DNA of 40,366 bases from Alphaproteobacteria bacterium. Its GTDB lineage: Bacteria; Pseudomonadota; Alphaproteobacteria; CACIAM-22H2. The translations under genes were made by a program, and so were the position numbers. This document shows, piece after piece, positions 23,567 to 31,824 of this stretch (position 1 is its first letter; the number at the start of each line of letters is the position of its first letter). The stretch spans positions 1-40,366 of the forward strand of contig WGNX01000015.1 in assembly GCA_016124335.1 (NCBI GenBank), given 5' to 3'. Under the pieces are notes generated by a model that saw only the letters and a program-made list of their open reading frames with translations, ran no database searches and was not told where the DNA came from.

Positions 23567-24013
23567 TCAGCTCGAAACCGACAGTCCAGAGCCGACCGGG
23601 CGACCGCCGGGGGCCGGTGCGGCGGCCGACGCCGCCGGGCGCGCCGCCCCTGCCGCAGCGGCGGGCTGCGGAGCAAGGCCTTCCATGATCGTGCGGTTCA
23701 CGTTGATAAGCGCGTCGATATCGCCGGTCCCGTCGAGCACCTGGATCGTCTCGCGGCCCACCCACAGGCCGATGCCGATGATCTGCGCGCGCAGTTCGCG
23801 CGGCAGCTGGTTGCCGTCGCTGGACAGGTCGATGATGAATGCGTCCCACACCTTCTTGTTCCAGAGCAGGGCATCGACGAACTCGGCCGTCCCGCGCTTG
23901 CCTTCCTTTGCGCGGGTCAACGCGCCGCAAACCTGCGCCAAAAGCCGATACTCGGTCGAACGCGGATTCTCGGTCGTGTTCTGTGTCCGGCCATAGGCCT
24001 GATAACCGCTCAT
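23567..24013 (-). CDS. flaF: FlaF flagellin-synthesis regulator, copy 2 (canonical)
   Basis: A 148-residue FlaF. It starts MSGYQAYGRTQNTTENPRS and has TEYRLLAQVCGALTRA, LLWNKKVWDAFIIDLSSDGNQLP, and IDALINVNRTIMEGL, closely matching the classic FlaF pattern. The last 30 residues form an Ala/Pro/Gly-rich tail. FlaF is required for flagellin accumulation and counterbalances FlbT. It is transcribed alone: the divergent GT41 E gene starts 137 bases away and a terminator follows. The upstream gap contains a perfect palindrome and a near-CtrA site. Together with the flaF-like gene at 12248 the organism has two distinct FlaF proteins. Confidence 0.93.
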   Translation of the reverse strand: MSGYQAYGRTQNTTENPRSTEYRLLAQVCGALTRAKEGKRGTAEFVDALLWNKKVWDAFIIDLSSDGNQLPRELRAQIIGIGLWVGRETIQVLDGTGDIDALINVNRTIMEGLAPQPAAAAGAARPAASAAAPAPGGRPVGSGLSVSS

Positions 24014-24063
24014 CGTCGCTCGCAGCCCCCTCGGTTCGTCAAAGCCTTACCTAGATTGCACAA

Positions 24064-24084
24064 ATCCGTTAACGGATACTTTAA
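24064..24084 (-). promoter_or_regulatory. Palindrome and CtrA-like site upstream of the second flaF
   Basis: ATCCGTTAACGGAT (24064-24077) is a perfect 14-base palindrome. On the minus strand TTAA (24081-24084) and TTAAC lie 8 bases apart; the CtrA consensus is TTAA-N7-TTAAC, so spacing is one base too long. It is midway between flaF and the divergent GT41 E gene. Confidence 0.4.
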
Positions 24085-24149
24085 TCGAGTCCGGTCTTTC
24101 TTGCACGCCGCAATTCGGCAAACCCGTCGGCGAGGTTAGACTTCCGGAA

Positions 24150-26312
24150 ATGGCCGAATCCAAACTCGAATCCGCTCTTTCATATCATCGTGCCGGCGAT
24201 CTCGCGGCGGCCGAAGAACTGTATGTCAAACATCTCGCCGACAAGCCGGACGACAGCGAAGCGCTCCACCTCTACGGCGTGCTGAAACATCAGGCCGGCC
24301 GTTCGGCCGACGGTCGGGAGCTCGTCGCGCGGGCCGTCGCGATCGCGCCGCAGGTCGCGGCATATCGCGCCAATCTGGGAATGATCGCTGCGGCACTCGG
24401 CGACAATGTCGCAGCACTCGATGCATTTGCCGCCGCATGCACGATGCAGCCCGAACTGGAGGCCGCCGTGCTTGCGTTGCGTGCGGGCTGTGCCCTTGCG
24501 GCGGGGCGATTTTCACTTGCGGCGGCCGACTATGCCCAGCTTGCCCAGGCAGCCCCCGAAAATGTCGATGCCTGGCGCGGGCTGGCGCTGGCCCGGCATG
24601 CCGGCGGCGATCCGCGCGGCGCGCTGCCGGCCTATCGGCGCGCGCTGGATCGCCGCCCCGACGATCTCGTCGCTGAAAACGGGCTCGGCGCCGCCCTGCT
24701 GGAAACGGGCAACGGCGGGGAGGCGCTTGCGGTGCTTGAGCGCGCAGCCGCGCGCGCACGTGCCCCGTGGGGCCCGCTCCTCGCCAATCTCGGCAACGCC
24801 CGCCGTGCGGCAGGCGATCTGGCCGGCGCAATAGACGCACTTGAACGCGCGATTGCATGCGATCCCGACAATGCAACGACGCTTTCCAATCTCGCGGCGG
24901 TCTTCAGCGAGGCGGGCCGGCTGGGCGACGCCCGGAAATGCGGTCACCGCGCCGTGGCACTTGCGCCCGACGATACCGCCGCACGCGCGAATCTGGCCGC
25001 ATGTCACTTCGATGCCGGCTCGATCGGTGAAGCGATCGCCGGATGGCGCGCCCTTCCCGATGATCGCGTGGCCGCATCGAACGCACTTTACGCGCTGAAT
25101 TTCCGCAACGGGACGAGCACGGCCGACATTATCGAAGCTTCGAAGCGATGGGCGCAGCGGTTCACACCGAGCGAGGCGGCAATTCCGGTTGCCGCATCCG
25201 CGGCTTCGCGTGACGCAAACCGTCGCCTGCGCATCGGCTTCGTCTCGCCCGATCTGCGGTCCCATTCGGTCGCCTGGTTCCTGCTCCCGGTGCTCGAAGC
25301 GGTCGACCGGAGCGCGTTTGAAATCCACGCCTTCGCCCAACTCGCCATCGAAGATGCGATCACCGCAAGACTGCGAACGCTGTTCGATCGATGGTGCGTT
25401 ACCGATGGCCTCGACGACGATGCGATGGCCGCGGAAATTCGCAATGCGGGCATCGATATCCTCGTCGATCTGGCCGGGCATACAGCCGGCAATCGTCTTG
25501 GCGCGTTTGCGCGGCGCGCGGCACCTGTCCAGTTGACCTGGCTCGGCTATCCCGAAACGACCGGAATGCCATCGATCGGCTGGCGGATTTCCGACGCGAT
25601 CGTCGAGGCGCCTGACCTCCCTTCGGGGCCCGAGCGCGCGCTGTGCCTCGACGGCGGACATCACTGCTACCGCCTGCCCGACGGCGCGCCTGCAATACGC
25701 GAACGTGCGGCCGGACCGGTCGTTTTCGGTTCGTTCAACAACTGGCCGAAACATTCACCGGAATGCCTGCATCTGTGGGCAGAGATCATGTCGCGCGTGC
25801 CCGGCTCGCGCCTCATCCTGAAAAACAAGGCAATGGCCGACACCGACGTGCGCGACGCGGCCGCCGCCTTTTTTTCCGCCCGTGGCATCGGCGCCGAGCG
25901 GATTGAAATGCTCGCCCGCATCGAAGATCCGCTCGGCCATCTGGCGCTTTACGGCGGCATCGACATCGCGCTCGACCCGTTCCCCTATAACGGTGTGACG
26001 ACGACGTGCGAGGCGTTGTCGATGGGGGTTCCCGTCATGGCCCTTGAAGGGGCGACAAGGGCCGGGCGGACGGCGGCAAGCATTCTGACGCACGCCGAAT
26101 GCCCGGAACTGATCGCGCGTTCGCCGTCGGCTTACGCCGAACTGGCGGTCGCGCTCGCCGGCGACCGGGCACGGATCGCGGCCTATCGCGCAACACTGCG
26201 CGCCCGCATCCAGGCTTCGGCGCTTGGCAATGCGCGTCTGCACGCAGAAGCCTTGGGAACCGCGTTTCGCTCGGCTTGGGCGGCATGGTGCCGGGAAAAT
26301 CCTGCCGGGTGA
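24150..26312 (+). CDS. TPR-GT41 protein glycosyltransferase E
   Basis: A 720-residue protein with about nine TPR units (residues 5-310) and a GT41 domain from residue 358. Motifs are SPDLRSHSVAWF (H372), DILVDLAGHTAGNRLG, TWLGYPETTGMPSIGW, FGSFNNWPKHS with the conserved lysine (about K534), and DPFPYNGVTTTCEAL. All elements expected for activity are visible. Its domain layout is that of Caulobacter FlmG, and it lies between flaF/flgK and fliK, so flagellin or a hook-associated protein is the likely acceptor. ATG at 24150 follows a weak GGAA site. No sigma-54 element precedes it. Confidence 0.85.
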   Translation: MAESKLESALSYHRAGDLAAAEELYVKHLADKPDDSEALHLYGVLKHQAGRSADGRELVARAVAIAPQVAAYRANLGMIAAALGDNVAALDAFAAACTMQPELEAAVLALRAGCALAAGRFSLAAADYAQLAQAAPENVDAWRGLALARHAGGDPRGALPAYRRALDRRPDDLVAENGLGAALLETGNGGEALAVLERAAARARAPWGPLLANLGNARRAAGDLAGAIDALERAIACDPDNATTLSNLAAVFSEAGRLGDARKCGHRAVALAPDDTAARANLAACHFDAGSIGEAIAGWRALPDDRVAASNALYALNFRNGTSTADIIEASKRWAQRFTPSEAAIPVAASAASRDANRRLRIGFVSPDLRSHSVAWFLLPVLEAVDRSAFEIHAFAQLAIEDAITARLRTLFDRWCVTDGLDDDAMAAEIRNAGIDILVDLAGHTAGNRLGAFARRAAPVQLTWLGYPETTGMPSIGWRISDAIVEAPDLPSGPERALCLDGGHHCYRLPDGAPAIRERAAGPVVFGSFNNWPKHSPECLHLWAEIMSRVPGSRLILKNKAMADTDVRDAAAAFFSARGIGAERIEMLARIEDPLGHLALYGGIDIALDPFPYNGVTTTCEALSMGVPVMALEGATRAGRTAASILTHAECPELIARSPSAYAELAVALAGDRARIAAYRATLRARIQASALGNARLHAEALGTAFRSAWAAWCRENPAG

Positions 26313-26382
26313 TTTCTGCCCGAAGCAGAAACGACCGCCCCGATTGGAACCGTATTTTCTTGGATTTCAACAAGTTGGCAGT

Positions 26383-26397
26383 TGGCCTCGCACTTGC
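26383..26397 (+). promoter_or_regulatory. Sigma-54 promoter of fliK-flgD-sciP operon
   Basis: TGGCCTCGCACTTGC gives TGGC-N7-TTGC with correct -24/-12 spacing. Transcription should begin near 26409, 30 bases before the fliK ATG. Because the element lies at the upstream end of the open frame, it also shows that translation starts at 26439, not at the TTG at 26382. Confidence 0.7.
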
Positions 26398-26438
26398 TCA
26401 TTCCAAGGCGACGCAAACTCGAACAACGAGTCCAGAAA

Positions 26439-28169
26439 ATGGAAATCAGCGCGCTCGAACAGCTTCTCCGCGGCGACCAGTCCGGTGGTTCCGCCCGTCG
26501 TCCGTCGAATTTCTCGGCAGGCACGCAGTTCTCCAGCCTGCTCGACGCCCAATCGGCGCGCGTCCGTTCGCAGCCGGTGAGCTATCACCCCGCCGAAGTC
26601 CAGAACCGCGAGGGTTCGCCCACCCTCAAGACGGTGGCGCGCCCCGAGCGCAAGGACGACACGCGCACCGCGGCGGCTGACCAGCAGCGTCGTAAGGCTG
26701 AAAGCCGCGCCGATAGCGCGAAGGCGAAGGACAACGACGACGATCGTTCGCGCGATGTGCGCAACGACGACGACCGCACGAAGGTTTCCGACCGCTCTGC
26801 TGCCGGCGATGACGACAGCGCCGCATCGACGGCCGATGCCGCCGCGACACCGCGCAAGGACAAGGTCGTCGCGAAAGGCGACGGCGCCAGGAAGACGGTC
26901 GCAAAGGACGAGCAAGGCCCCGCCAAGGATGGCGCGCCGGTGGCAGACGCCAAGCCGGCCGAGCCCGCTTCCGCAACGCCCGCCGGTGCAACGGCCGACG
27001 CCACGACACCCGACGACGCGGACAACAAGAATTTGCCCGACACGGCCCAGCCGGTGGTCGTTCTCGATCCTGCCGTCGCCACGCCGCTTGCAACCGTCGT
27101 TCCGACCGAACTGAAAGCCGAACCGGTTCATCTCTCCGCCGCCGACATCACGAAGGGCGATGGGGATGACGAAGCCGCTGTTGACGGTGGTGCCGACAAG
27201 GCAGCTAAAACGGCAGCGCCTGCCAATGCCAAGGCGGCCGAAGTCGTCCCTGTGGCGGAAACGAAAGATCCCAAGGCTGCCAAGCCGGCCGAACTGCAGA
27301 TCGCCCTTCCCACCTCCACCCTCGCCGGTGCCGAGAAAAAGGCCGCGCCGGCGACGGAGGAATTCGCCGACTTCATGCTCCGCAACGCCGCCGGTACGCA
27401 TGCTGCCGCAGGCGCCGAAGCGGCGAAGGATCAGGTCAAGGCCGACACGGACGCGAACGACCCGCATATCGTCGTGACCGTCGCGCAACCCGTCGGCACG
27501 ACCCCTGCCGCAGCGCCCGTGGCGCCGGTGACCGCCTTTGCCGTCCAGGCCGCGGTCAGCAACGACAACGTCGCGCTCGAAGCGGTCAAGGCCGCCGGCG
27601 CCAACGCCGCCGCCGAAGGCGACGAGCCGAAAGCGGCCGCCAAGGATCCCGCACCGGCCAATGCCGCGTTTGCCCAGGCGCTCAACGCCGCGCGATCGGC
27701 CGATGCGCCCGATGCTCCCAAGGCCGCACAGCGCGCGCCGGTCGTTCCGCCGCACGAGCAGGTCGCCTTCAACATCCGCAAGGCCGTTTCCGAAGGCCTC
27801 GACCAGATCAGCATCCGTCTCAATCCGGCCGAACTCGGCCGCATCGACGTCAAGCTCGACGTGTCGAGCGACGGCACGTTGCGCGCCTCGTTCGCGGCCG
27901 AAAAGCATCACACGCTGGAGCTTCTGAAGAACGACTCCCGCCAGCTCGAAAGCTCGCTCACCCAGGCTGGTTTCAAGGCCGATGCGGGCGGGCTGAATTT
28001 CTCGCTTCGCGGCGACAACGGCGGCAACGCGCAGGCGTTCCGCGAGTCGGCGGGCCAGAACCAGACCCGTTCGAACCGTTCGGATGACGCGAAGGATACC
28101 GCCCCTGTCGCTCCCGCCAGCTATCCCCGCCGGCGCGCCGCCAACGGCAGCGTCGACCTCAACGCCTGA
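26439..28169 (+). CDS. fliK: Flagellar hook-length control protein FliK
   Basis: A 576-residue secreted ruler. The C-terminal hook-length domain is clear: VAFNIRKAVSEGLDQISIRL, NPAELGRIDVKLDVSSDG, and LRASFAAEKHHTLELLKND, followed by the LESSLTQAGF motif. The N-terminal 450 residues are a low-complexity Ala/Lys/Asp/Pro-rich tether, as expected for a ruler. FliK measures the hook and switches export from hook to filament. ATG at 26439 is the start, because the sigma-54 promoter overlaps the region upstream. It is first in an operon with flgD, an unknown gene and sciP. A second FliK-like protein is encoded at 38588-40231. Confidence 0.88.
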   Translation: MEISALEQLLRGDQSGGSARRPSNFSAGTQFSSLLDAQSARVRSQPVSYHPAEVQNREGSPTLKTVARPERKDDTRTAAADQQRRKAESRADSAKAKDNDDDRSRDVRNDDDRTKVSDRSAAGDDDSAASTADAAATPRKDKVVAKGDGARKTVAKDEQGPAKDGAPVADAKPAEPASATPAGATADATTPDDADNKNLPDTAQPVVVLDPAVATPLATVVPTELKAEPVHLSAADITKGDGDDEAAVDGGADKAAKTAAPANAKAAEVVPVAETKDPKAAKPAELQIALPTSTLAGAEKKAAPATEEFADFMLRNAAGTHAAAGAEAAKDQVKADTDANDPHIVVTVAQPVGTTPAAAPVAPVTAFAVQAAVSNDNVALEAVKAAGANAAAEGDEPKAAAKDPAPANAAFAQALNAARSADAPDAPKAAQRAPVVPPHEQVAFNIRKAVSEGLDQISIRLNPAELGRIDVKLDVSSDGTLRASFAAEKHHTLELLKNDSRQLESSLTQAGFKADAGGLNFSLRGDNGGNAQAFRESAGQNQTRSNRSDDAKDTAPVAPASYPRRRAANGSVDLNA

Positions 28170-28193
28170 TAGATACGAAACGGAGAATCAGCC

Positions 28194-28871
28194 ATGACTT
28201 CCGCCATTGGATCCACCGCATCGTCGGCGGCATCGGGCGCCTCGGCCGCCGCCAAGGCGACGTTCGGCAGCAATTTCGACACGTTCTTGAAGATCCTGAC
28301 CACGCAGCTCCAGCATCAGGATCCGACGTCGCCGATGGATACGACGACGTTCACCACGCAGCTCGTCCAGTTCTCGCAGGTCGAGCAGTCGATCAAGCAG
28401 AACTCGAACCTCGAGACGCTGATCCAGATGCAGCAGAATTCGCAGGCGGCCAACGCGGTCAACTACATCGGCAAGACCGTGGAGATGACCGGCGATACCG
28501 TCGGCCTCGTCAACGGCCAGGGCACGATCACCTACACGCTGCCGCAGGATGCCTCGCGCGTCATCGTCAGCGTCTACAACCAGGACGGCCAGATGGTCAT
28601 GCATCAGGACGGCGAAACCGGCCAGGGCGACCATGTCCTCACCTGGAACGGCTACTCCGATGCCGGCACCCACCTTCAGGATGGCAGCTACTACGTCACG
28701 GTTTCCGCGCAGGACTCGGCTGGCGCCGCGATCCAGACCACGAGCCGCGTCATCGGCGAAGTCACGAAGGTCGACTATGCGGCCGGCACGGTGCTGCTCA
28801 CGGTCAACGGCATTCAGCTGCCGCTGGCGCAGCTTTCAACGGTCCGTAACTCGCCGATCTCAGGCACCTGA
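28194..28871 (+). CDS. flgD: Hook-cap assembly protein FlgD
   Basis: A 225-residue hook scaffolding protein. The N-terminal motif FDTFLKILTTQLQHQDPTSPMD with FTTQLVQFSQVEQ is diagnostic. The C-terminal half holds the FlgD Tudor/FnIII-like fold (NGQGTITYTLPQDAS, HVLTWNGYSDAGT). It caps the growing hook and guides FlgE addition. ATG at 28194 follows CGGAG, 24 bases after fliK; its stop overlaps the next start (TGATG). The length is typical. It pairs functionally with FliK upstream and FlgE in the same window. Confidence 0.95.
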   Translation: MTSAIGSTASSAASGASAAAKATFGSNFDTFLKILTTQLQHQDPTSPMDTTTFTTQLVQFSQVEQSIKQNSNLETLIQMQQNSQAANAVNYIGKTVEMTGDTVGLVNGQGTITYTLPQDASRVIVSVYNQDGQMVMHQDGETGQGDHVLTWNGYSDAGTHLQDGSYYVTVSAQDSAGAAIQTTSRVIGEVTKVDYAAGTVLLTVNGIQLPLAQLSTVRNSPISGT

Positions 28872-29515
28872 TGGTGGACCCGGCCCGTGCGGCCGATCCA
28901 GCAGACGATGCCGGCCGCACCGCCTTGCGCACGCGCCTTGCCGATGCCGGATATTCCGGCATCGGCGAGCGATTCACCCGGCTTCTCGAAGCCCGCCTGT
29001 CGCAACCATCCGCGTCGGGTCCGTCGAACCGCCGCATTGCCGCGGACGGAATCCAGGTCTTCGTTGCCGACCGCACGCCGCCACACTTGCTCGCATGGCA
29101 CGCGGCGCGCGCACGTCGTACGCATTTCGCCGACAGCGTTCCGCTCGCAGGGCCGCACGCGCGCGCGGCTTGGCACGCGGCACTTGTGCCCGATCCGGCC
29201 GCACTTGCGGTCCCGACGCAGCGAACCGGGCTTGCCGTCTTCGACGGCGACGGCCTGCTGGCGCGGCTGGAATTCGTCTGGGTCCGCGGACCTTCGGGCT
29301 GGCAGCTCGATCGCGAACCGGACATCGACACCGAGTCCGTTCGCAAGGATGTCACGCCCAGCCCCATCGACGTCGAAGCCGTGCCTGCAACCCTTCATGG
29401 GATGTGGCCTGCCAGTTGTGGCCGCTGCCGCCGCTATCGGCTGGGGCGCGGTGTCGGCAGCCCGTCCCTTGCCCTTTGCCGGCGCGACTGCCTGCCGACG
29501 ATCGGCCCGTTTTGA
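28871..29515 (+). CDS. Unknown protein in flgD operon, Cys-containing C-terminus
   Basis: A 214-residue protein of no recognised family. It starts at ATG 28871, overlapping the flgD stop by one base (TGATG), so it is translationally coupled. The first 160 residues have the codon bias of the neighbours and a globular composition (FVWVRGPSGWQLDREPDID). The last 35 residues are rich in Arg and Cys (CGRC, then CRRDC), unlike the rest. They could be a metal-binding tail or the result of a frameshift near 29380. No signal peptide or membrane helix is seen. Position between flgD and sciP implies a flagellar role. Confidence 0.55.
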   Translation: MVDPARAADPADDAGRTALRTRLADAGYSGIGERFTRLLEARLSQPSASGPSNRRIAADGIQVFVADRTPPHLLAWHAARARRTHFADSVPLAGPHARAAWHAALVPDPAALAVPTQRTGLAVFDGDGLLARLEFVWVRGPSGWQLDREPDIDTESVRKDVTPSPIDVEAVPATLHGMWPASCGRCRRYRLGRGVGSPSLALCRRDCLPTIGPF

Positions 29516-29535
29516 CCCCCCGGAGCTTTAAGCAA

Positions 29536-29910
29536 ATGTTTAAGAACGAGGACGTAAATTCGTGCCCTTCGGCCTTCGAAGGGGCATTGATCATCATGGA
29601 CGCCGACAGGCGCCAACCATCTGAACTTGCAGGAATTTCCGCGGGCACGCGGGATGCGCTGGCGAATATTTTGCCGGCGCCGGGGACAAAGCGTTGGGTG
29701 ATCCGGCGCAAGGCCGCCGTGGTCGAGGCCGTGCGCAAGGGAACACTGTCCCTCGACGACGCCTGCCGGAACTACAATCTGTCGAAAGAGGAATTCAATT
29801 CCTGGCAACGGTTGATCGACCGACATGGGCCCCGGGGCCTTCGGGCGACCCGTTTGAAGGAATATCGCGAAATTCCCGAGCCCGCGAAGCTGTTGCCGAA
29901 ACTTCGCTAA
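29536..29910 (+). CDS. sciP: SciP, CtrA-inhibitory protein (DUF1153)
   Basis: A 124-residue protein. Residues 52-111 carry the SciP core: KRWVIRRKAAVVEAVRKG, LSLDDACRNYNLSKEEFNSW and DRHGPRGLRATRLKEYR, a helix-turn-helix-like fold. In Caulobacter SciP binds CtrA and blocks transcription of CtrA-dependent genes, including early flagellar ones. ATG at 29536 is chosen (GGAG 10 bases upstream); ATG at 29596 would also keep the whole core and has a GAAGGGG nearby. The N-terminal extension to residue 50 is longer than in Caulobacter SciP. It is last in the fliK operon, so a late sigma-54 signal could raise SciP and shut off earlier CtrA targets such as fliF next door. Confidence 0.88.
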   Translation: MFKNEDVNSCPSAFEGALIIMDADRRQPSELAGISAGTRDALANILPAPGTKRWVIRRKAAVVEAVRKGTLSLDDACRNYNLSKEEFNSWQRLIDRHGPRGLRATRLKEYREIPEPAKLLPKLR

Positions 29911-29963
29911 ACCTCGGAAACGACTCAGGAAAATTCTATAACCCACAGAAGACTCGGCAAATA

Positions 29964-29982
29964 TTTCCCGGTAACCGGGAAA
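29964..29982. repeat. Palindrome between sciP and fliF
   Basis: TTTCCCGG and CCGGGAAA flank TAA, a perfect 8-3-8 palindrome. It lies 54 bases after sciP and 14 bases before the CtrA-like site. No T-tract follows on the plus strand, so an operator is as likely as a terminator. Confidence 0.5.
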
Positions 29983-29995
29983 AAACTGCCGGGTG

Positions 29996-30011
29996 TTAAT
30001 CTTTCGTTCAC
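29996..30011 (+). promoter_or_regulatory. CtrA-like box upstream of fliF
   Basis: TTAA-N7-TTCAC (29996-30011) differs from the CtrA consensus TTAA-N7-TTAAC at one base. It is 122 bases before the fliF start and directly downstream of sciP. The 220-base sciP-fliF gap also has a small GGAGC/GCTCC hairpin (30102-30117) touching the fliF Shine-Dalgarno. No sigma-54 element with correct spacing was found here. Confidence 0.4.
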
Positions 30012-30132
30012 TCCTCTTCCCTACGATACGTATCAAGTTTTGGATAAAATTGCGCCAATTCAGGCGTGATCCCTGTCCGAGACCGGGTCATTTTAAGGAC
30101 TGGAGCCCTAAAGCTCCGAGGGAAGGTCCGCG

Positions 30133-31794
30133 GTGAATAGTTTCATGGATACGCTCCGCCAGTTGGGGCCGATGCGGCTGGGCCTTCTGGGCGCCGTCGC
30201 GGTTGGTCTTCTTGGGTTTTTCTTTTTCTTTTCAATGCGTTTGTCGCAACCGCCGATGGCGCTGCTCTATAGCGAGCTGTCGCCGACGGATGCAGGCCAG
30301 ATTACGGCGCGGCTCGACCAGCAGCAGATCCCCTTCGAGCTGCGAAATGGCGGCGCCACGATCATGGTGCCCGACGACCGGGTCCTGCGCCTGCGGCTGA
30401 GCTTCGCCGAAGCCGGCATCCCGCGCGGCGGGTCGATCGGTTACGAGATTTTCGACAAGGGCGACGTCCTCGGCCAGACGAACTTCATGCAGCAGATCAA
30501 CCAGACGCGCGCGCTGGAAGGCGAACTTGCGCGCACGGTGAGCGCGCTGCAGCCGGTGGCCGGCGCACGCGTGCATCTGGTGATCCCGCGCCGCGACCTT
30601 TTCAATCGCGAGAAGCAGGAGCCGACCGCGTCGGTCGTGCTGCGCATGCGCGATGCCAACAACCGCCTGCCCCGCCAGCAGGTCCAGGCGATCCAGTCGC
30701 TGATCGCGGCTGCCGTTCCCGGCATGCGGCCGGTGCGCGTTTCCGTCGTCGACGACCGCGGCAATCTTCTCGCCAAAGGCCAACCGGAAAGCGAAGACCC
30801 GTCGGCGACCAACGGTTCGTCGGAAGAACTCAAGCGCGCCTACGAACAGCGTTTCGCGCGCACGATCGAAGGGATCATCGAGCGCACGATCGGCCCCGGC
30901 AAGGTGCGCGCGGAAGTCGCCGTCGATCTCGATTTCGACCGCATCGTGACGAACCAGGAAAGCTTCGATCCGGACGGCCGGGTCGTGCGCTCGACGCAGA
31001 CCGTGACCGAAACGAACGAGTCCGCCGAGAACGCGGCGCAGGTTTCGGTGCAGAACAACCTGCCCGACGCCAACCAGGACAGCGGCGGCGCGAAGACGAC
31101 CAACCGCGGCAACCGCCAGGAAGAAACGACGAACTACGAGATCACCAAGACGGTCCGCCAGCACATCCGCGAGTCCGGCATCATCCGCAAGCTCTCGGTC
31201 GCCGTGGTCGTCGACGGCACGACCACGGGCGCCGGTGCAGAAAAGAAATACGAGCCGCGCTCGCCGGAGGAGATGCAGCGCATCACCGCCCTCGTGCGCT
31301 CGGCCATCGGCTTCGACGAGAAGCGCGGCGACAAGCTCGACGTCGTCAACATGCAGTTCTACGCGCCCGAGGAAATCCAGGTCGACACCAAGGAGCCTGG
31401 CCTGTTCGACTTCACCCGCGCCGATCTGCTGCGTCTGGCCGAAGTGTTCGTCATGGCGATCGTGGCGCTGCTGGTGATCCTGCTGGTCGCCCGCCCGATC
31501 ATCAACCACGTGCTGCGTTCGGCGCAGGACCGTCGCGAGCAGGAGCGCATGGCCGCCGAGCAGGCCGCCCAGCAGGCGCAGCTGATGCCCGGTGCGGCGC
31601 CCGCGGGCCTCGCCCTTCCGGGCGGCCCCGCGCCCGGCATGGAAGGCCCCAGCGAGATCGAACAGATGATCGACATCGCGCAGGTCGAAGGCCGCGTTCG
31701 CGCCTCGTCGATCAAGAAGATCGGCGAGATCGTCGAGAAGCATCCGGAAGAGGCGGTCGCCATCCTCCGGACGTGGATGTACCAGGAAACCTGA
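30133..31794 (+). CDS. fliF: Flagellar MS-ring protein FliF
   Basis: A 553-residue integral inner-membrane protein. Transmembrane helices lie at about residues 14-34 (LGLLGAVAVGLLGFFFFF) and 436-455 (AEVFVMAIVALLVILLVARP), with the YscJ/FliF ring-building domains between (ALLYSELSPTDAGQI, ALEGELARTVSALQPVAGARVHLVIP). The C-terminal tail (QVEGRVRASSIKKIGEIVEKHPEEAVAILRTWM) is the FliG-binding region and is intact. The start is GTG at 30133 with GGGAAGG seven bases upstream; ATG at 30144 would also work. It is first gene of a long basal-body/export operon. Confidence 0.95.
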   Translation: MNSFMDTLRQLGPMRLGLLGAVAVGLLGFFFFFSMRLSQPPMALLYSELSPTDAGQITARLDQQQIPFELRNGGATIMVPDDRVLRLRLSFAEAGIPRGGSIGYEIFDKGDVLGQTNFMQQINQTRALEGELARTVSALQPVAGARVHLVIPRRDLFNREKQEPTASVVLRMRDANNRLPRQQVQAIQSLIAAAVPGMRPVRVSVVDDRGNLLAKGQPESEDPSATNGSSEELKRAYEQRFARTIEGIIERTIGPGKVRAEVAVDLDFDRIVTNQESFDPDGRVVRSTQTVTETNESAENAAQVSVQNNLPDANQDSGGAKTTNRGNRQEETTNYEITKTVRQHIRESGIIRKLSVAVVVDGTTTGAGAEKKYEPRSPEEMQRITALVRSAIGFDEKRGDKLDVVNMQFYAPEEIQVDTKEPGLFDFTRADLLRLAEVFVMAIVALLVILLVARPIINHVLRSAQDRREQERMAAEQAAQQAQLMPGAAPAGLALPGGPAPGMEGPSEIEQMIDIAQVEGRVRASSIKKIGEIVEKHPEEAVAILRTWMYQET

Positions 31795-31824
31795 TCGTTG
31801 ACGGCAGGCGTATAAGGGAGCCTC

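Noticed and set aside
29964..29982. Palindrome after sciP as an intrinsic terminator.
   Set aside because: It is followed on the plus strand by an A-tract, not a T-tract, so it is kept only as a palindrome.
30044..30060. GG...GC pair in TTTTGGATAAAATTGC upstream of fliF as a sigma-54 promoter.
   Set aside because: The GG-GC spacing is 8 bases instead of the required 10.
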